Shown one piece after another: positions 30,090 through 39,104 of a stretch of 64,000 nt of DNA. A program made the translations under genes and the position numbers. Within the stretch, counting starts at the first letter, position 1. Every line of letters begins with the position of its first letter. The stretch covers positions 182,908 to 246,907 of the forward strand of contig NZ_VOBR01000013.1 in assembly GCF_007845675.1 (NCBI RefSeq), written 5' to 3'. The notes under the pieces are model-generated. The model did no database searches. It was not told the DNA's origin and worked only from the letters and a program-made list of their open reading frames with translations. This DNA is from Lentzea tibetensis (lineage in GTDB: Bacteria; Actinomycetota; Actinomycetes; Mycobacteriales; Pseudonocardiaceae).

Positions 30090-32045
30090 TTGCGACCTAA
30101 CACGTCTTCATTCGCCGACCCGTTGATCGGCCTGGAGAAGATCAAGACACCGAAGTGGGCCAAGGTCAGCGAGAAGGTCGCGGCGGCGACCTTCCGGCAG
30201 GCGCTCAGGGAGCTGCCGGCCGTGGTCCGCGTGGTCGTCGGCCTCGCCTGGCGGACGTCGCGGGGGCTGACGCTGCTGGCGGCCGTCGTGCACGTGGCGT
30301 CGGGCTGCGTGACCGCGTTCGGCCTGCTCGCCACGGCGGACGTGTTCACCGCGCTGCTGCGCGACGGCCCGACACCGGAACGCCTCGTGGCGTCGCTGCC
30401 CGCGCTGGCGCTGGTGGTGGGGTCGTACGCGCTCCGCGCGCTGCTGGACACCGCGGTGGGCAGCGTCGAGGGCGCGTTGCGGCCGAAGGTCACCAGGGCG
30501 GCCGACGACGCGGTGACGTCGGCGGTGATCGGTGTGGAGCTGCTGGCGTTCGAGGACGCCGACTTCCGCGAGCTGATCCGCCGCGGTGCCCGCGACGGCG
30601 TCGAGTACATCGACGGCTGCATCCGCTGGATCGCGGACCTCGTGGCGTCCCTGATCGCACTCATTGCGGCACTGGTGACGGCGGGCTTCCTCAACCCGTG
30701 GCTCACGCTCGCGCTGCTGCTGACCGCGGTCGGCGACGGCTGGGCCGCGGCGCGGGTCGGCAGGCTGCACCGCAGGCACTTCCTCGACAGCGTGACGAGG
30801 CACATGAGCAAGTCGGTGCTCGAGGACGTGGCGATGTCCCGCGAGTTCGCGCTCGAGCGCCACGCGCTGACCCTGCAGCAGCGCCTGCTGGCGGAGCACC
30901 GCCGGGTCACCGAGAGCCTGATGGCGGATGACGTGCGCCTGGCGCACCGCAGCAACCTGGTCAGGCTGGTGGGCCGCGCGGTGGGAGGTCTCGGCTCCGG
31001 CCTCGCGTACGGCGTGCTGGGCCTGCTCCTCTACACGGGCCAGCTGCCACTCGCGCTGGCCGGCACGGCCGCACTGGCGATGCGCACCGCGTCGCAGTCC
31101 CTCTCGAACACCATGCGCTCGATCGACCTGCTGCACGAGGGCTCGTTCCACATCGAGTTCTACCAAACCCTGCTCGCCGAGTGCGCCGCTCGCCACCAGC
31201 CGGCGTCCGGTGCTCAGGCACCGCTGAACCCGGCCGAGATCAAGCTCTCCGGCGTCTCGTTCACCTATCCAGGCTCGGAGGCCCCGGCCGTGCAGGGCCT
31301 GGACCTGACGGTCCGCCGAGGCGAGATCGTCGCCCTGGTGGGGGAGAACGGCTCGGGCAAGACCACGCTCGGCAAGCTGCTGACGGGCCTCTACCCGCCG
31401 ACGACGGGCACCGTGACCTGGGACGGTGTGGACGTGGCCTCGGCCGACCCGTCCGGCGTGCACGACCAGATCGCCGTCATCGCCCAGGACCCGGCAGGCT
31501 GGCCGATGACCGCCAGGCACAACGTCGTGGTGGGCCGCCTGACCCGCGACGACCCGGACGCGTGGCAGTCCGCTCTCACGATGTCGAGCGCGGACGAAGT
31601 GGTGAACTCCTTGCCCCACAAGGAGAAGACCCTGTTGTCCAAGCGCTTCCAGGACGGTCAGGACCTGTCCGGCGGCCAGTGGCAGCGATTGGGCATCGCC
31701 CGAGGCATCTACCGCGACGCCAGCATCCTCGTCGCCGACGAGCCGACGGCAGCCCTCGACGCCAAGGCCGAGGCCCGCGTCTTCACCGCGCTGAAGAACG
31801 CGAGCAAGCACACCACGATCCTGGTCACCCACCGCCTCGCCAACATCAAGAACGCGGACCGCATCGTCGTGCTGTCCGAGGGCCGCGTGGTCGAACAGGG
31901 CACCCACGCCGAACTGCACGCCGCCCGCGGCCACTACCACGAGCTGTACGAGATCCAGGCCGCCGCGTTCCGCACCGACACACCACCGCCGGCACCCGCT
32001 CACATCGGGCTCGGCGACAACGAGCCGACCGCAGAAGCGAGGTGA
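30090..32045 (+). CDS. ABC transporter, fused permease and ATPase (exporter type)
   Basis: A 651-residue half-transporter. About residues 55-350 form the membrane domain with hydrophobic segments (LTLLAAVVHVASGCVTAF, ALALVVGSYALRALL, LIALIAALVTAGFL, GLGSGLAYGVLGLLL). The nucleotide-binding domain has Walker A GENGSGKTT, signature LSGGQWQRLGIARG, Walker B ILVADEPTAALD and the His switch LVTHRL. Such homodimeric exporters move lipids, drugs or peptides; many act beside peptide natural-product genes, but no precursor or modification gene is near. It lies in the trpA-lgt gap with its own AT-rich promoter. Confidence 0.92.
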   Translation: MRPNTSSFADPLIGLEKIKTPKWAKVSEKVAAATFRQALRELPAVVRVVVGLAWRTSRGLTLLAAVVHVASGCVTAFGLLATADVFTALLRDGPTPERLVASLPALALVVGSYALRALLDTAVGSVEGALRPKVTRAADDAVTSAVIGVELLAFEDADFRELIRRGARDGVEYIDGCIRWIADLVASLIALIAALVTAGFLNPWLTLALLLTAVGDGWAAARVGRLHRRHFLDSVTRHMSKSVLEDVAMSREFALERHALTLQQRLLAEHRRVTESLMADDVRLAHRSNLVRLVGRAVGGLGSGLAYGVLGLLLYTGQLPLALAGTAALAMRTASQSLSNTMRSIDLLHEGSFHIEFYQTLLAECAARHQPASGAQAPLNPAEIKLSGVSFTYPGSEAPAVQGLDLTVRRGEIVALVGENGSGKTTLGKLLTGLYPPTTGTVTWDGVDVASADPSGVHDQIAVIAQDPAGWPMTARHNVVVGRLTRDDPDAWQSALTMSSADEVVNSLPHKEKTLLSKRFQDGQDLSGGQWQRLGIARGIYRDASILVADEPTAALDAKAEARVFTALKNASKHTTILVTHRLANIKNADRIVVLSEGRVVEQGTHAELHAARGHYHELYEIQAAAFRTDTPPPAPAHIGLGDNEPTAEAR

Positions 32046-32788
32046 GCCGCACGAGCGAGAGGCAGGGAGTGCCACACACCTGACCGGCGCGCCCGCTGAC
32101 GCCGATGCTGGCGAGGTCGGCGCGATGTCCCGCCATCGGGCCACCGCCGGTGCCTGCGCCACCCGTTGAGCTGACTCGCCAACCCACCGCCTGGTGGCCT
32201 GAGCCTCGCCCAGCGTCGTACCCCGATGCCGCGTTCTGCCGACCCGCCAACACCGCTTGGCGGTCCCGAGGTCCGTCCAGCGGCGGGCGCGAGTCCGAGC
32301 ACGCGGAGGCTGCGTTCTGCTGACCCGTCAACCCGCTGGCTGGCGCTCCGAGGCTCGCCGATCGGCGGTTCAGCGCCGGGCTCGAGGCGCGGGCGCGCGT
32401 CTGACCAACGCAGTCCACCCGTGCCGCCGATGCCGCTACCCGTCGGTGCTGGGTGAGGTGGCGCCATCCGCGCCCCGCTGCCCGTGACCCGTTCCGCCAT
32501 CCTTCGGCGCCACCGCCTGGTGGCCCGAGCCTCGCCCAGCGTCGTGCCCCGGCGCTGCGTTCTGCCGACCCGCCAACCCGCCGCCTGGCGGTCCGAGATC
32601 CGCTCATCGGCCCTTCAACGCGGGCGAACACAAGGGGAGCGCCGCGCACCTGACCAGCGCAGTCACCCGCGCACCCCCACGTCCCACCCACCGACCGCGG
32701 TCACGGAGAGACAGGAGGAGTCGTTCAACCGGATAACGATCGCACTGTCGGAGTAGCCGTCCAAGAGCCAACCGCTACGGTGGTGCCC
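32046..32788. repeat. non-coding tract with degenerate repeats before lgt
   Basis: About 740 bp without a convincing gene. A 67-bp unit occurs near-identically at 32185-32251 and 32511-32577 (core CACCGCCTGGTGGCC). A shorter unit starting GCGTTCTGC occurs at about 32231, 32312 and 32556, each followed by a small palindrome such as CCGC-N3-GCGG. Open frames exist on both strands, but the repeat copies fall in different frames, which argues against coding. It may be remnants of duplicated gene ends or a decaying repeat family. Confidence 0.6.
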
Positions 32789-33826
32789 GTGTTGAACGCC
32801 GTCCTGGCCACGATCCCGAGCCCCGACCGCGGTGTGTGGCACCTCGGTCCGGTCCCGATCCGGGCTTACGCGCTGTGCATCATCCTCGGCATCATCGTCG
32901 CGATCTCGTGGGGTGAACGCCGCTGGGTCGCCCGTGGTGGCCAGAAGGGTGACGTCACGGACATCGCCGTGTTCGCGGTCCCGTTCGGACTGGTCGGCGG
33001 CAGGCTGTACCACGTCATCACGGACAACCAGAAGTACTTCGGGCCGGGCAAGAACCCGCTCGACGCGTTCGCCATCTGGAACGGTGGCCTCGGCATCTGG
33101 GGCGCCATCGCGCTCGGTGGTGTCGGCGCGTGGATCGCGTGCCGGCGCAAGGGCATCCCGTTGCCCGCGATGGCCGACGCGCTCGCGCCCGGCATCGTCG
33201 TCGCGCAGGCCATCGGGCGGCTCGGCAACTACTTCAACCAGGAGCTCTACGGCGGCGACACGACGTTGCCGTGGGGGCTGGAGATCTACCAGCGCGTCGA
33301 CCCGGCCACCGGGCTGCCGGACATGCTCGGCGGTGTCGCCGTCGACAGCACGCCGATCGCGGTCGTGCACCCGACGTTCCTGTACGAGCTGCTGTGGAAC
33401 CTCGGTGTCGCGGCGCTGGTCGTGTGGGCCGACCGCAAGTTCCGGCTCGGCCACGGGCGGGCGTTCGCGCTGTACGTCGCGGGCTACTGCGCCGGGCGGT
33501 TCTGGATCGAGCTCATGCGCACCGACGAGGCCACGCTCATCGCCGGTGTGCGGGTGAACGTGTTCGTGTCGGCGCTGGTGCTCATCGGTGCGGTGGCCTA
33601 CTTCGTCCTCGCGGCCCGCAAGGGTGAGCGGGAGGACGTCGCCGCGCTCCAGGCGACGCCGGAAGCGCCTGCCGAGGCAGGGGCCGAAAGCAGCGACGAC
33701 ACCGAAGACGCGACCAAGACCGAAGACACCGCAGAAGACACCCCAGAAGACACGGACGAGGCCGAAGAGGCCGACGAGAAGGCCGAGGCCGAGTCCCGGC
33801 CTCAGGAGCCAGCGAAACCGGAGTAA
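32789..33826 (+). CDS. lgt: prolipoprotein diacylglyceryl transferase Lgt
   Basis: Lgt attaches diacylglycerol to the lipobox cysteine of preprolipoproteins in the membrane. The product (345 residues from the GTG at 32789) has seven hydrophobic segments, the signature GRLGNYFNQELYGG with catalytic-region Arg/Asn/Glu, and HPTFLYELLWN. After the last helix is a highly acidic tail of about 70 residues (many Glu/Asp/Thr), common in actinobacterial Lgt. A TACGGT hexamer lies 7 nt before 32789; an in-frame GTG at 32780 is the alternative start. Several window genes encode its likely substrates (lipoproteins at 4.4, 36.7, 39.6 and 49.5 kb). Confidence 0.95.
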   Translation: MLNAVLATIPSPDRGVWHLGPVPIRAYALCIILGIIVAISWGERRWVARGGQKGDVTDIAVFAVPFGLVGGRLYHVITDNQKYFGPGKNPLDAFAIWNGGLGIWGAIALGGVGAWIACRRKGIPLPAMADALAPGIVVAQAIGRLGNYFNQELYGGDTTLPWGLEIYQRVDPATGLPDMLGGVAVDSTPIAVVHPTFLYELLWNLGVAALVVWADRKFRLGHGRAFALYVAGYCAGRFWIELMRTDEATLIAGVRVNVFVSALVLIGAVAYFVLAARKGEREDVAALQATPEAPAEAGAESSDDTEDATKTEDTAEDTPEDTDEAEEADEKAEAESRPQEPAKPE

Positions 33827-33829
33827 CGG

Positions 33830-34495
33830 GTGCGCATCCTCGTCGTCGAGGACGACGACCGGGTCGCGAGAGGCCTGCTGACCGCACTGCGGCACGCGGG
33901 CTACGAAGTGCACCGGGTGGCGACGGCCGCGGACGCGCTCAAAGCCGCACCGGCCGACGTCGTGCTGCTCGACCTCGGCCTGCCGGACGGCGACGGGCTC
34001 GACGTGCTGCGCGAGCTGCGGCACCGGCCGGGCACGGCGGTGATCACGGTGACCGCGCGCGGCGAGGAGCGGGAGCGCGTGCTCGGGCTCCGGGCAGGCG
34101 CGGACGACTACGTGGTGAAGCCGTTCGGCACGTCCGAGCTGCTCGCCAGGATCGAGGCGGTGCTGCGCCGCACGCGTGCGCACCGCGCGGAACCCGAGGC
34201 GGAGCAACCGATCCAGGTCGGCGGCCTGGTGCTGTTCGCGGCGGCGCGTTCGGTCACTGTGGACGGTCAGCCGCTGAGCCTGACGCGCAAGGAGTTCGAC
34301 CTCCTCGCGCTGCTGCTCACCCGCGCGGGCGACGTGGTCAGCCGGGACTCCATCGTCGACCAGGTGTGGCACGAGCACTGGGAAGCGCCGTCGCGCACGC
34401 TCGACACCCACATGGCCGCGTTGCGCGCCAAGCTGGGTGACCACGTCCGCATCGAGACCGTGCGCGGCGTCGGGTACCGGCTCGTGAGCACCTGA
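33830..34495 (+). CDS. OmpR-family response regulator
   Basis: A 221-residue two-component regulator. The receiver has acidic residues in VVEDDDR, the phospho-acceptor Asp48 in VVLLDLGLPDGDGL and Lys in YVVKPFG. The winged-helix output domain reads LTRKEFDLLALLLTRAGDVVSRDSIVDQVW and ends in VRGVGYRLV. It starts three bases after the lgt stop and overlaps the kinase gene by one base. With the kinase, TAXI protein and DctA it probably forms a carboxylate-sensing unit (inference). Confidence 0.94.
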   Translation: MRILVVEDDDRVARGLLTALRHAGYEVHRVATAADALKAAPADVVLLDLGLPDGDGLDVLRELRHRPGTAVITVTARGEERERVLGLRAGADDYVVKPFGTSELLARIEAVLRRTRAHRAEPEAEQPIQVGGLVLFAAARSVTVDGQPLSLTRKEFDLLALLLTRAGDVVSRDSIVDQVWHEHWEAPSRTLDTHMAALRAKLGDHVRIETVRGVGYRLVST

Positions 34496-35856
34496 TGCTC
34501 AAGCGCCTGCTGGTGATCGTCGTCCCGCTGCTCGTCGCACTCGTCGGCGCGCTGGGCGTCCCGCTGGGTTTCGCCGTCGTGCAACGGGAAACGCAGGCCA
34601 CCTACCTCGACCGGCTGGGCGACGCGAGCCGGTTCGCGAGCCTAGGTGAGAGCGCGTTGCAGTCGGACCGGCTCACCGCGCTCAAGGAGGAGATCCAGCG
34701 CTACGACGAGCTGTACGGCGTCGCGGTCGGCCTGGTCGGCACGGACAACAAGGTGCTCGCCGCGACCCGCCCGGACTTCGACCCGGCCGACTCCGCGGTG
34801 AAGTCCGGCCTGACCGCGGCACTGGGCGGCTACCGCCCGGAGCCGGACTACACGGGGTGGCCGTGGCGCACCGGCCCGATGGTCGTGGTCGAACCGGTCG
34901 GCAGGGACAGCGAGGTGGTCGCCGCGGTCGTCACGATCTCGCCGACGGACGCGCTGCGCGACGAGGTCGTCCGCCAGTGGGGCCTGATGGCCCTGCTGGG
35001 TCTGCTGCCGATGCTCGCCGTCGTCGCGGCGGCCTGGCCCATGTCGCGCTGGGTGCTGCGCCCGGTCCGCAGGCTCGACGAGGCGACCGCGAAGGTCGCG
35101 AGCGGTGAGCTGGACGTCCGCGCGGACGAGGTCGGCGGCCCGCCGGAACTGCGCAGGCTCGCGCGGAGCTTCAACACCATGGTCGACGTGGTCGGCCGCG
35201 CCCTCAGGAGACAACGCGCGTTCGTCAGCGACGCCTCGCACCAGCTGCGCAACCCACTGGCCAGCCTGCGTCTCGCCGTCGACAACATGGCGCCGCACAT
35301 CACGAACGACGCCGCCAGGGAGATGCAGCAGATCGCCGTCGACGAGGCCGAGGAGATGGGCCGCGTGCTCGACACCCTGCTCGCCGCCACCAGGCTCGAC
35401 AGCGCGTCCGCCACCGAGCCGGTCGAGATCGACTCGCTGCTCGCCACGCACGTCCCGGCCTGGCGAGCACTGACCGAGCAGGCCGGGATGACGCTGCAGA
35501 TCGACGTCCCGGCCGGGCTCAGCGCCCAGGAACCGCCGGGTGGACTGGGCAGCGTGCTGGACGAGCTGGTCAGCAACGCGATCAGGCTCTCCGGCGGCAC
35601 CACCGTCACGGTCAGCGGCCGCCGCGAGGACACCACCGTCGAGCTGCGCGTCGTCGACGACGGCAGCGGCCTGGACGAGTCCGAGCGCGCGAACGCCAAG
35701 AGCCGCTTCTGGCGCGCGACACGGCACCAGAACGTCCCCGGCACCGGCCTGGGCCTGGCGATCTGCACGGAGCTCATCGAGTCGGCCGGCGGCACGCTCA
35801 CGCTGAAAGAACACGAGCCGCAGGGGCTCGAGGCCGTGGTCCAGCTCAGCGTTTGA
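34495..35856 (+). CDS. sensor histidine kinase
   Basis: A 453-residue membrane kinase. Two TM segments (about residues 4-25 and 160-182) bracket an extracellular sensor domain of about 135 residues. A HAMP linker follows, then the HisKA phospho-acceptor box SDASHQLRNPLASLR and the ATPase domain with LDELVSNAIRLSGG, VVDDGSGLDESE and GTGLGLAIC. The ATG overlaps the regulator stop (TGATG). The 3' end overlaps the convergent TAXI gene by 11 bp. Confidence 0.94.
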   Translation: MLKRLLVIVVPLLVALVGALGVPLGFAVVQRETQATYLDRLGDASRFASLGESALQSDRLTALKEEIQRYDELYGVAVGLVGTDNKVLAATRPDFDPADSAVKSGLTAALGGYRPEPDYTGWPWRTGPMVVVEPVGRDSEVVAAVVTISPTDALRDEVVRQWGLMALLGLLPMLAVVAAAWPMSRWVLRPVRRLDEATAKVASGELDVRADEVGGPPELRRLARSFNTMVDVVGRALRRQRAFVSDASHQLRNPLASLRLAVDNMAPHITNDAAREMQQIAVDEAEEMGRVLDTLLAATRLDSASATEPVEIDSLLATHVPAWRALTEQAGMTLQIDVPAGLSAQEPPGGLGSVLDELVSNAIRLSGGTTVTVSGRREDTTVELRVVDDGSGLDESERANAKSRFWRATRHQNVPGTGLGLAICTELIESAGGTLTLKEHEPQGLEAVVQLSV

Positions 35857-36751
35857 CCGAGCGGAACCAGCGCGCCGCACCTGGGTGCAGCGGCACCTGA
35901 CCCGTCGAGATCCCCGTGCGCACGTTGATCCGCGATGCCTCGGGGTGCCCGTCCGCGATCCGGGTGGACTCGGTGTACACGGTCCGCGTCACCACCTCGA
36001 CCACGTCGGCGCTCAGGGAATCGAGCGCCAGCAACAGGTTCGGCACCGCGAACGTCTTGTTGGGAGGGAGGTCGCCGTAGGTCGTGGCCGGGATCGTCGC
36101 GGGCACGTACGGCCCCGGATACCTCTCGGTCAGCGCCTTGGCCTCCTCGGGCAGCTCCAGCAGCCGCACCTTGCCCAGCACGGACGTGATCGCGGGCGTC
36201 GGAATCCCGGTCAGCGTCAGGAAAGCGTCCAGCGAACCGGCCGCGAGCCGTTGCGCGGCTTCGGTGTGCGCCATCCGCTGCGCGTCGACCTGGACGTCGA
36301 GCAGCTTCAGCATGCGCAGCGCGGTGAACTCGGTGCCCGAGCCGAGCGGCCCGACCGACACCCGCAGCCCGGCGAGGTCCCGGACGCCGCGGACCGACGA
36401 GCCGGCGGGCACGACCACCTGCATGAAGCTGTCGTAGAGCCGACCGACAGCGGAGATGCCGCGGATGTCGTCCACGATCGGGTCCAAAGAGGACAGCGCC
36501 AGCTGCGCTTCGCCGCGGTGCAGCAACGTCAGGTTCTCCACGGACGCGCCGGTCGGCCGGGCGGTGACGCGGCAGCCGGGCAGCTGCTCGGAGAGCGCCT
36601 TGACCAGCGCCGCGCCGATCTCGCGGAACACCGCGCCCTCGGGGCCGGTCGCGAGCACGAGCGACGCGGGTGCCTGGACGCGCTGCGCGGTGCACGCGGG
36701 CACCGTGAGCGCCGCGGCCCCTACCAGCAGCGTGCGACGGCTGAGCAACAC
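35846..36751 (-). CDS. TAXI-family solute-binding lipoprotein
   Basis: A 301-residue exported binding protein. It has a lipobox LTVPAC (Cys near residue 20) after SRRTLLVGAAA. TAXI-family features include LATGPEGAVFREIGAALVKAL, the repeated GEAQLALSSLDPI, LAGLRVSVGPLGSGTEFTALRML and a C-terminal HPGAARWFRS. TAXI proteins usually feed TRAP transporters, but no TRAP permease is present in this window. It is convergent with the two-component genes and divergent from dctA, so it may present ligand to the kinase instead (inference). The GTG at 36751 is followed by an in-frame TTG. Confidence 0.88.
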   Translation of the reverse strand: MLLSRRTLLVGAAALTVPACTAQRVQAPASLVLATGPEGAVFREIGAALVKALSEQLPGCRVTARPTGASVENLTLLHRGEAQLALSSLDPIVDDIRGISAVGRLYDSFMQVVVPAGSSVRGVRDLAGLRVSVGPLGSGTEFTALRMLKLLDVQVDAQRMAHTEAAQRLAAGSLDAFLTLTGIPTPAITSVLGKVRLLELPEEAKALTERYPGPYVPATIPATTYGDLPPNKTFAVPNLLLALDSLSADVVEVVTRTVYTESTRIADGHPEASRINVRTGISTGQVPLHPGAARWFRSVKR

Positions 36752-36772
36752 CGGTAAAGACTAGCTGTTACG

Positions 36773-36786
36773 TCAGATGTGTCTGA
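36773..36786. promoter_or_regulatory. candidate operator in the TAXI-dctA divergent gap
   Basis: Palindrome TCAGA-TGTG-TCTGA in the 108-bp gap between the two divergent starts. It is placed where the adjacent response regulator could control both genes. No experimental basis; OmpR-family sites are usually direct repeats, which weakens this reading. Confidence 0.3.
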
Positions 36787-36859
36787 AGTTTCCGGGTGTC
36801 GCCTTGTCGGCACTCCTCCGTGTGGTCACCCTCACTTAACCCGAACTCGAGGAGGAGCC

Positions 36860-38200
36860 GTGGCGACGACCGCCGTAGCCCGCAAACCCATCTACAAGCA
36901 CCTGTACTTCTGGGTGGTCGTGTCCATCCTGCTGGGCGCGGCGTTCGGGTGGTTCTTCCCGAAACCTGCGAGCGAGATGAAGTGGCTCGCCGATCTCTTC
37001 GTCGCGCTGGTCAAGATGGTCATCGCTCCGACGATCTTCGCCACGATCGTGGTCGGCATCGCCGGGCTCGGGAACCTCGCCAAGGCCGGTGGTCTCGCCG
37101 GCCGCACGATCCTCTACTTCACCGCCATGACGACGGTCGCGCTCACGATCGGCCTCATCGTGGTGAACGTGGTGGCGCCGGGTCACCACGGCGGTGAGGT
37201 CAAGGTGAACCCGGACGCCGCGGCGGAGACCCTCAAGGCGGCGTCCACCGCGGAGACCGGTGTCACCGGCTTCATCCTCGGCCTGGTGCCCAAGTCGTTC
37301 GTCAGCGCGTTCACCGACGGGCAGCTCATCCAGGTGCTCGTGGTCGCGATCCTGGTGGCCGTCGCGGTCGCCGGCATGGGGGAGCGCGGCAAGCGGGTCG
37401 TGGGCGCGGTGGACACGCTCGCCAAGGTGATGTTCGGCGTCATCAAGATCGTCATGTACGCGGCGCCCATCGGCGCGTTCGGCGGCATCGCCTACACGGT
37501 AGGCAAGTTCGGCGCCGGCATCCTCACCAAGCTGCTGTGGCTGATGGGCTCGTTCTACGTGACGTGCCTGCTGTTCATCCTCGTCGTGCTCGGCACCGTC
37601 TGCTACTTCGCCGGGTTCAGCCTGCTGAAGTTGCTGCGCTACATGAAGGACGAGATCCTGATCGTGCTCGGCACGTCGTCCAGCGAGTCGGTGCTGCCGC
37701 GCATGCTCGTCAAGCTGGAGGCCGCGGGCGCGGACAAGTCCGTCGTCGGCCTGACCATCCCGACCGGCTACTCGTTCAACCTCGACGGCACCTGCATCTA
37801 CCTGACCATGGGCGCCGTGTTCATCGCGCAGGCCACCGGGCACGACGTGTCGCTCGGCGTGCAGATCGGCCTGCTGCTGTTCATGCTGATCGCGTCGAAG
37901 GGCGCCGCGGGCGTCACCGGCGCCGGACTGGTCACGCTGGCCGCGTCGCTGCAGGCGTTCGAGGCCAACAGCGCCATCCCGGCCGTCGGCATCGCGCTGA
38001 TCGTCGGCATCGACCGCTTCATGTCCGAGGCCCGCGCGATCACCAACGTCATCGGCAACGGCGTCGGCTCGCTCGTCGTCGCCCGTTGGCAGGGCCAGCT
38101 CGACCGGGACCGCCTCAAGGAGGTCCTGGACGATCCCGACCTGGTCGACGTCGACGACCTCATGGCCAAGCACCACGCCGAGACAGCAGCAGCCCACTGA
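36860..38200 (+). CDS. dctA: dicarboxylate/amino acid:cation symporter (DctA/GltP family)
   Basis: A 446-residue DAACS secondary transporter. Eight or more hydrophobic segments are visible, with the serine-rich re-entrant loop motif GTSSSESVLPRML and the substrate/cation motif GYSFNLDGTCIYLTMG near residues 270-325, followed by ASKGAAGVTGAG. Substrates are C4-dicarboxylates or glutamate/aspartate with Na+ or H+. The GTG at 36860 has GGAGGAG directly upstream; the frame runs back to 36779, but the extra residues are not DctA-like. Regulation by the neighbouring two-component pair is likely. Confidence 0.93.
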   Translation: MATTAVARKPIYKHLYFWVVVSILLGAAFGWFFPKPASEMKWLADLFVALVKMVIAPTIFATIVVGIAGLGNLAKAGGLAGRTILYFTAMTTVALTIGLIVVNVVAPGHHGGEVKVNPDAAAETLKAASTAETGVTGFILGLVPKSFVSAFTDGQLIQVLVVAILVAVAVAGMGERGKRVVGAVDTLAKVMFGVIKIVMYAAPIGAFGGIAYTVGKFGAGILTKLLWLMGSFYVTCLLFILVVLGTVCYFAGFSLLKLLRYMKDEILIVLGTSSSESVLPRMLVKLEAAGADKSVVGLTIPTGYSFNLDGTCIYLTMGAVFIAQATGHDVSLGVQIGLLLFMLIASKGAAGVTGAGLVTLAASLQAFEANSAIPAVGIALIVGIDRFMSEARAITNVIGNGVGSLVVARWQGQLDRDRLKEVLDDPDLVDVDDLMAKHHAETAAAH

Positions 38201-38222
38201 GCCTGTTCCGCCCGGCCGGCCG

Positions 38223-39104
38223 TCACGGTCCGGCCGGGCGGAACCCCGGAACGAGGTCGACGCGGACGTGACCGGGATCGTCCGGCAGGACGATCACCAT
38301 CGCGCCGTTGTCGCGTCGCCACCCGGCGGGCAGCAGGAACCAGCGGCCGTTCGCGTGGAGCAACGGCCGCAGCCCGTTGTGCAGGAAGCCGTACGCGCTG
38401 TCCTTGCCCGCGATCGAGGTGGTGCCGATGCCGAACCCCTGCAGGCGCAGGTCCTTCTCGCTGTACACGAGCGCCTGCCCCTGCAACGGCAGGGACGACT
38501 CGAAGAGCTCGGCGGTGGCGCGTCCGCGCGCGTTGGCCAGGTAGGTGACGGCCCAGAACGTCGCGACGAGCGTCAGCGCCACCACGAGGCCGCGGCGCAG
38601 CTTGGTGCTTGTCTGGATCAGGGTCTCCGCCCAGGGCGGTGGCGTGGCGTACTCGCCGGTCGTCCACACCACGTACTCGGCCAGCAGGGCGGAACCGGCC
38701 AGCGCCAGCGGGGCGAAGAGCCCGAGCAGGCCACCGTAGAGGCCGAACAGCCCCACTCCCAGCAGTGCCACGGCGACGCAGCCGAGCACCGCGACGACCC
38801 GCCGGGCGACCTTCGGGGGCACGCGTTTGAGAACCGTTCGCACCACGACGTGCGCACCGAGGACGACGAGCGCCGCGACGAGCAGCGTCACGGCGGGCTG
38901 GAACACGATGTCGACGCTGCGGACCAGGTACGTCGTGGGTGAGAAGTTGAGTGCGCTCACGCTGACGCCGAAGTAGGCGTAGAACGCTCGCGTGCTGACG
39001 TACCCGAAGTAGTAGACGATCGCCGTCAGCACGCCTGCCGGGCCGACGACCCCGAGAACGTCCAGCAGTGAACGCCATGTGGTCGCCGGCGCAGCCGCGG
39101 TCAT
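38223..39104 (-). CDS. hypothetical multi-pass membrane protein
   Basis: A 293-residue protein with about five hydrophobic segments in the first 200 residues (GVVGPAGVLTAIVYYFGYV, TLLVAALVVLGAHVVV, VVAVLGCVAVALLGVGLFGLYGGLL, LALAGSALLAEYVV, LVVALTLVATFWAVTYLA). A predicted extracytoplasmic C-terminal domain of about 100 residues follows. The ATG at 39104 overlaps the stop of the upstream lipoprotein gene (ATGA), so the two are coupled and may form an envelope complex. No family recognised. Confidence 0.75.
   Translation of the reverse strand: MTAAAPATTWRSLLDVLGVVGPAGVLTAIVYYFGYVSTRAFYAYFGVSVSALNFSPTTYLVRSVDIVFQPAVTLLVAALVVLGAHVVVRTVLKRVPPKVARRVVAVLGCVAVALLGVGLFGLYGGLLGLFAPLALAGSALLAEYVVWTTGEYATPPPWAETLIQTSTKLRRGLVVALTLVATFWAVTYLANARGRATAELFESSLPLQGQALVYSEKDLRLQGFGIGTTSIAGKDSAYGFLHNGLRPLLHANGRWFLLPAGWRRDNGAMVIVLPDDPGHVRVDLVPGFRPAGP

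Noticed and set aside
30090-32045. Lanthipeptide or other RiPP cluster around the ABC exporter
   Set aside because: No precursor-like small gene, LanB/C/M, radical SAM or protease gene is found nearby.
32000-32691. Open frames on both strands in the repeat tract
   Set aside because: Products are low-complexity Arg/Pro/Gly-rich, repeat copies fall in different frames, and no start has a ribosome site.
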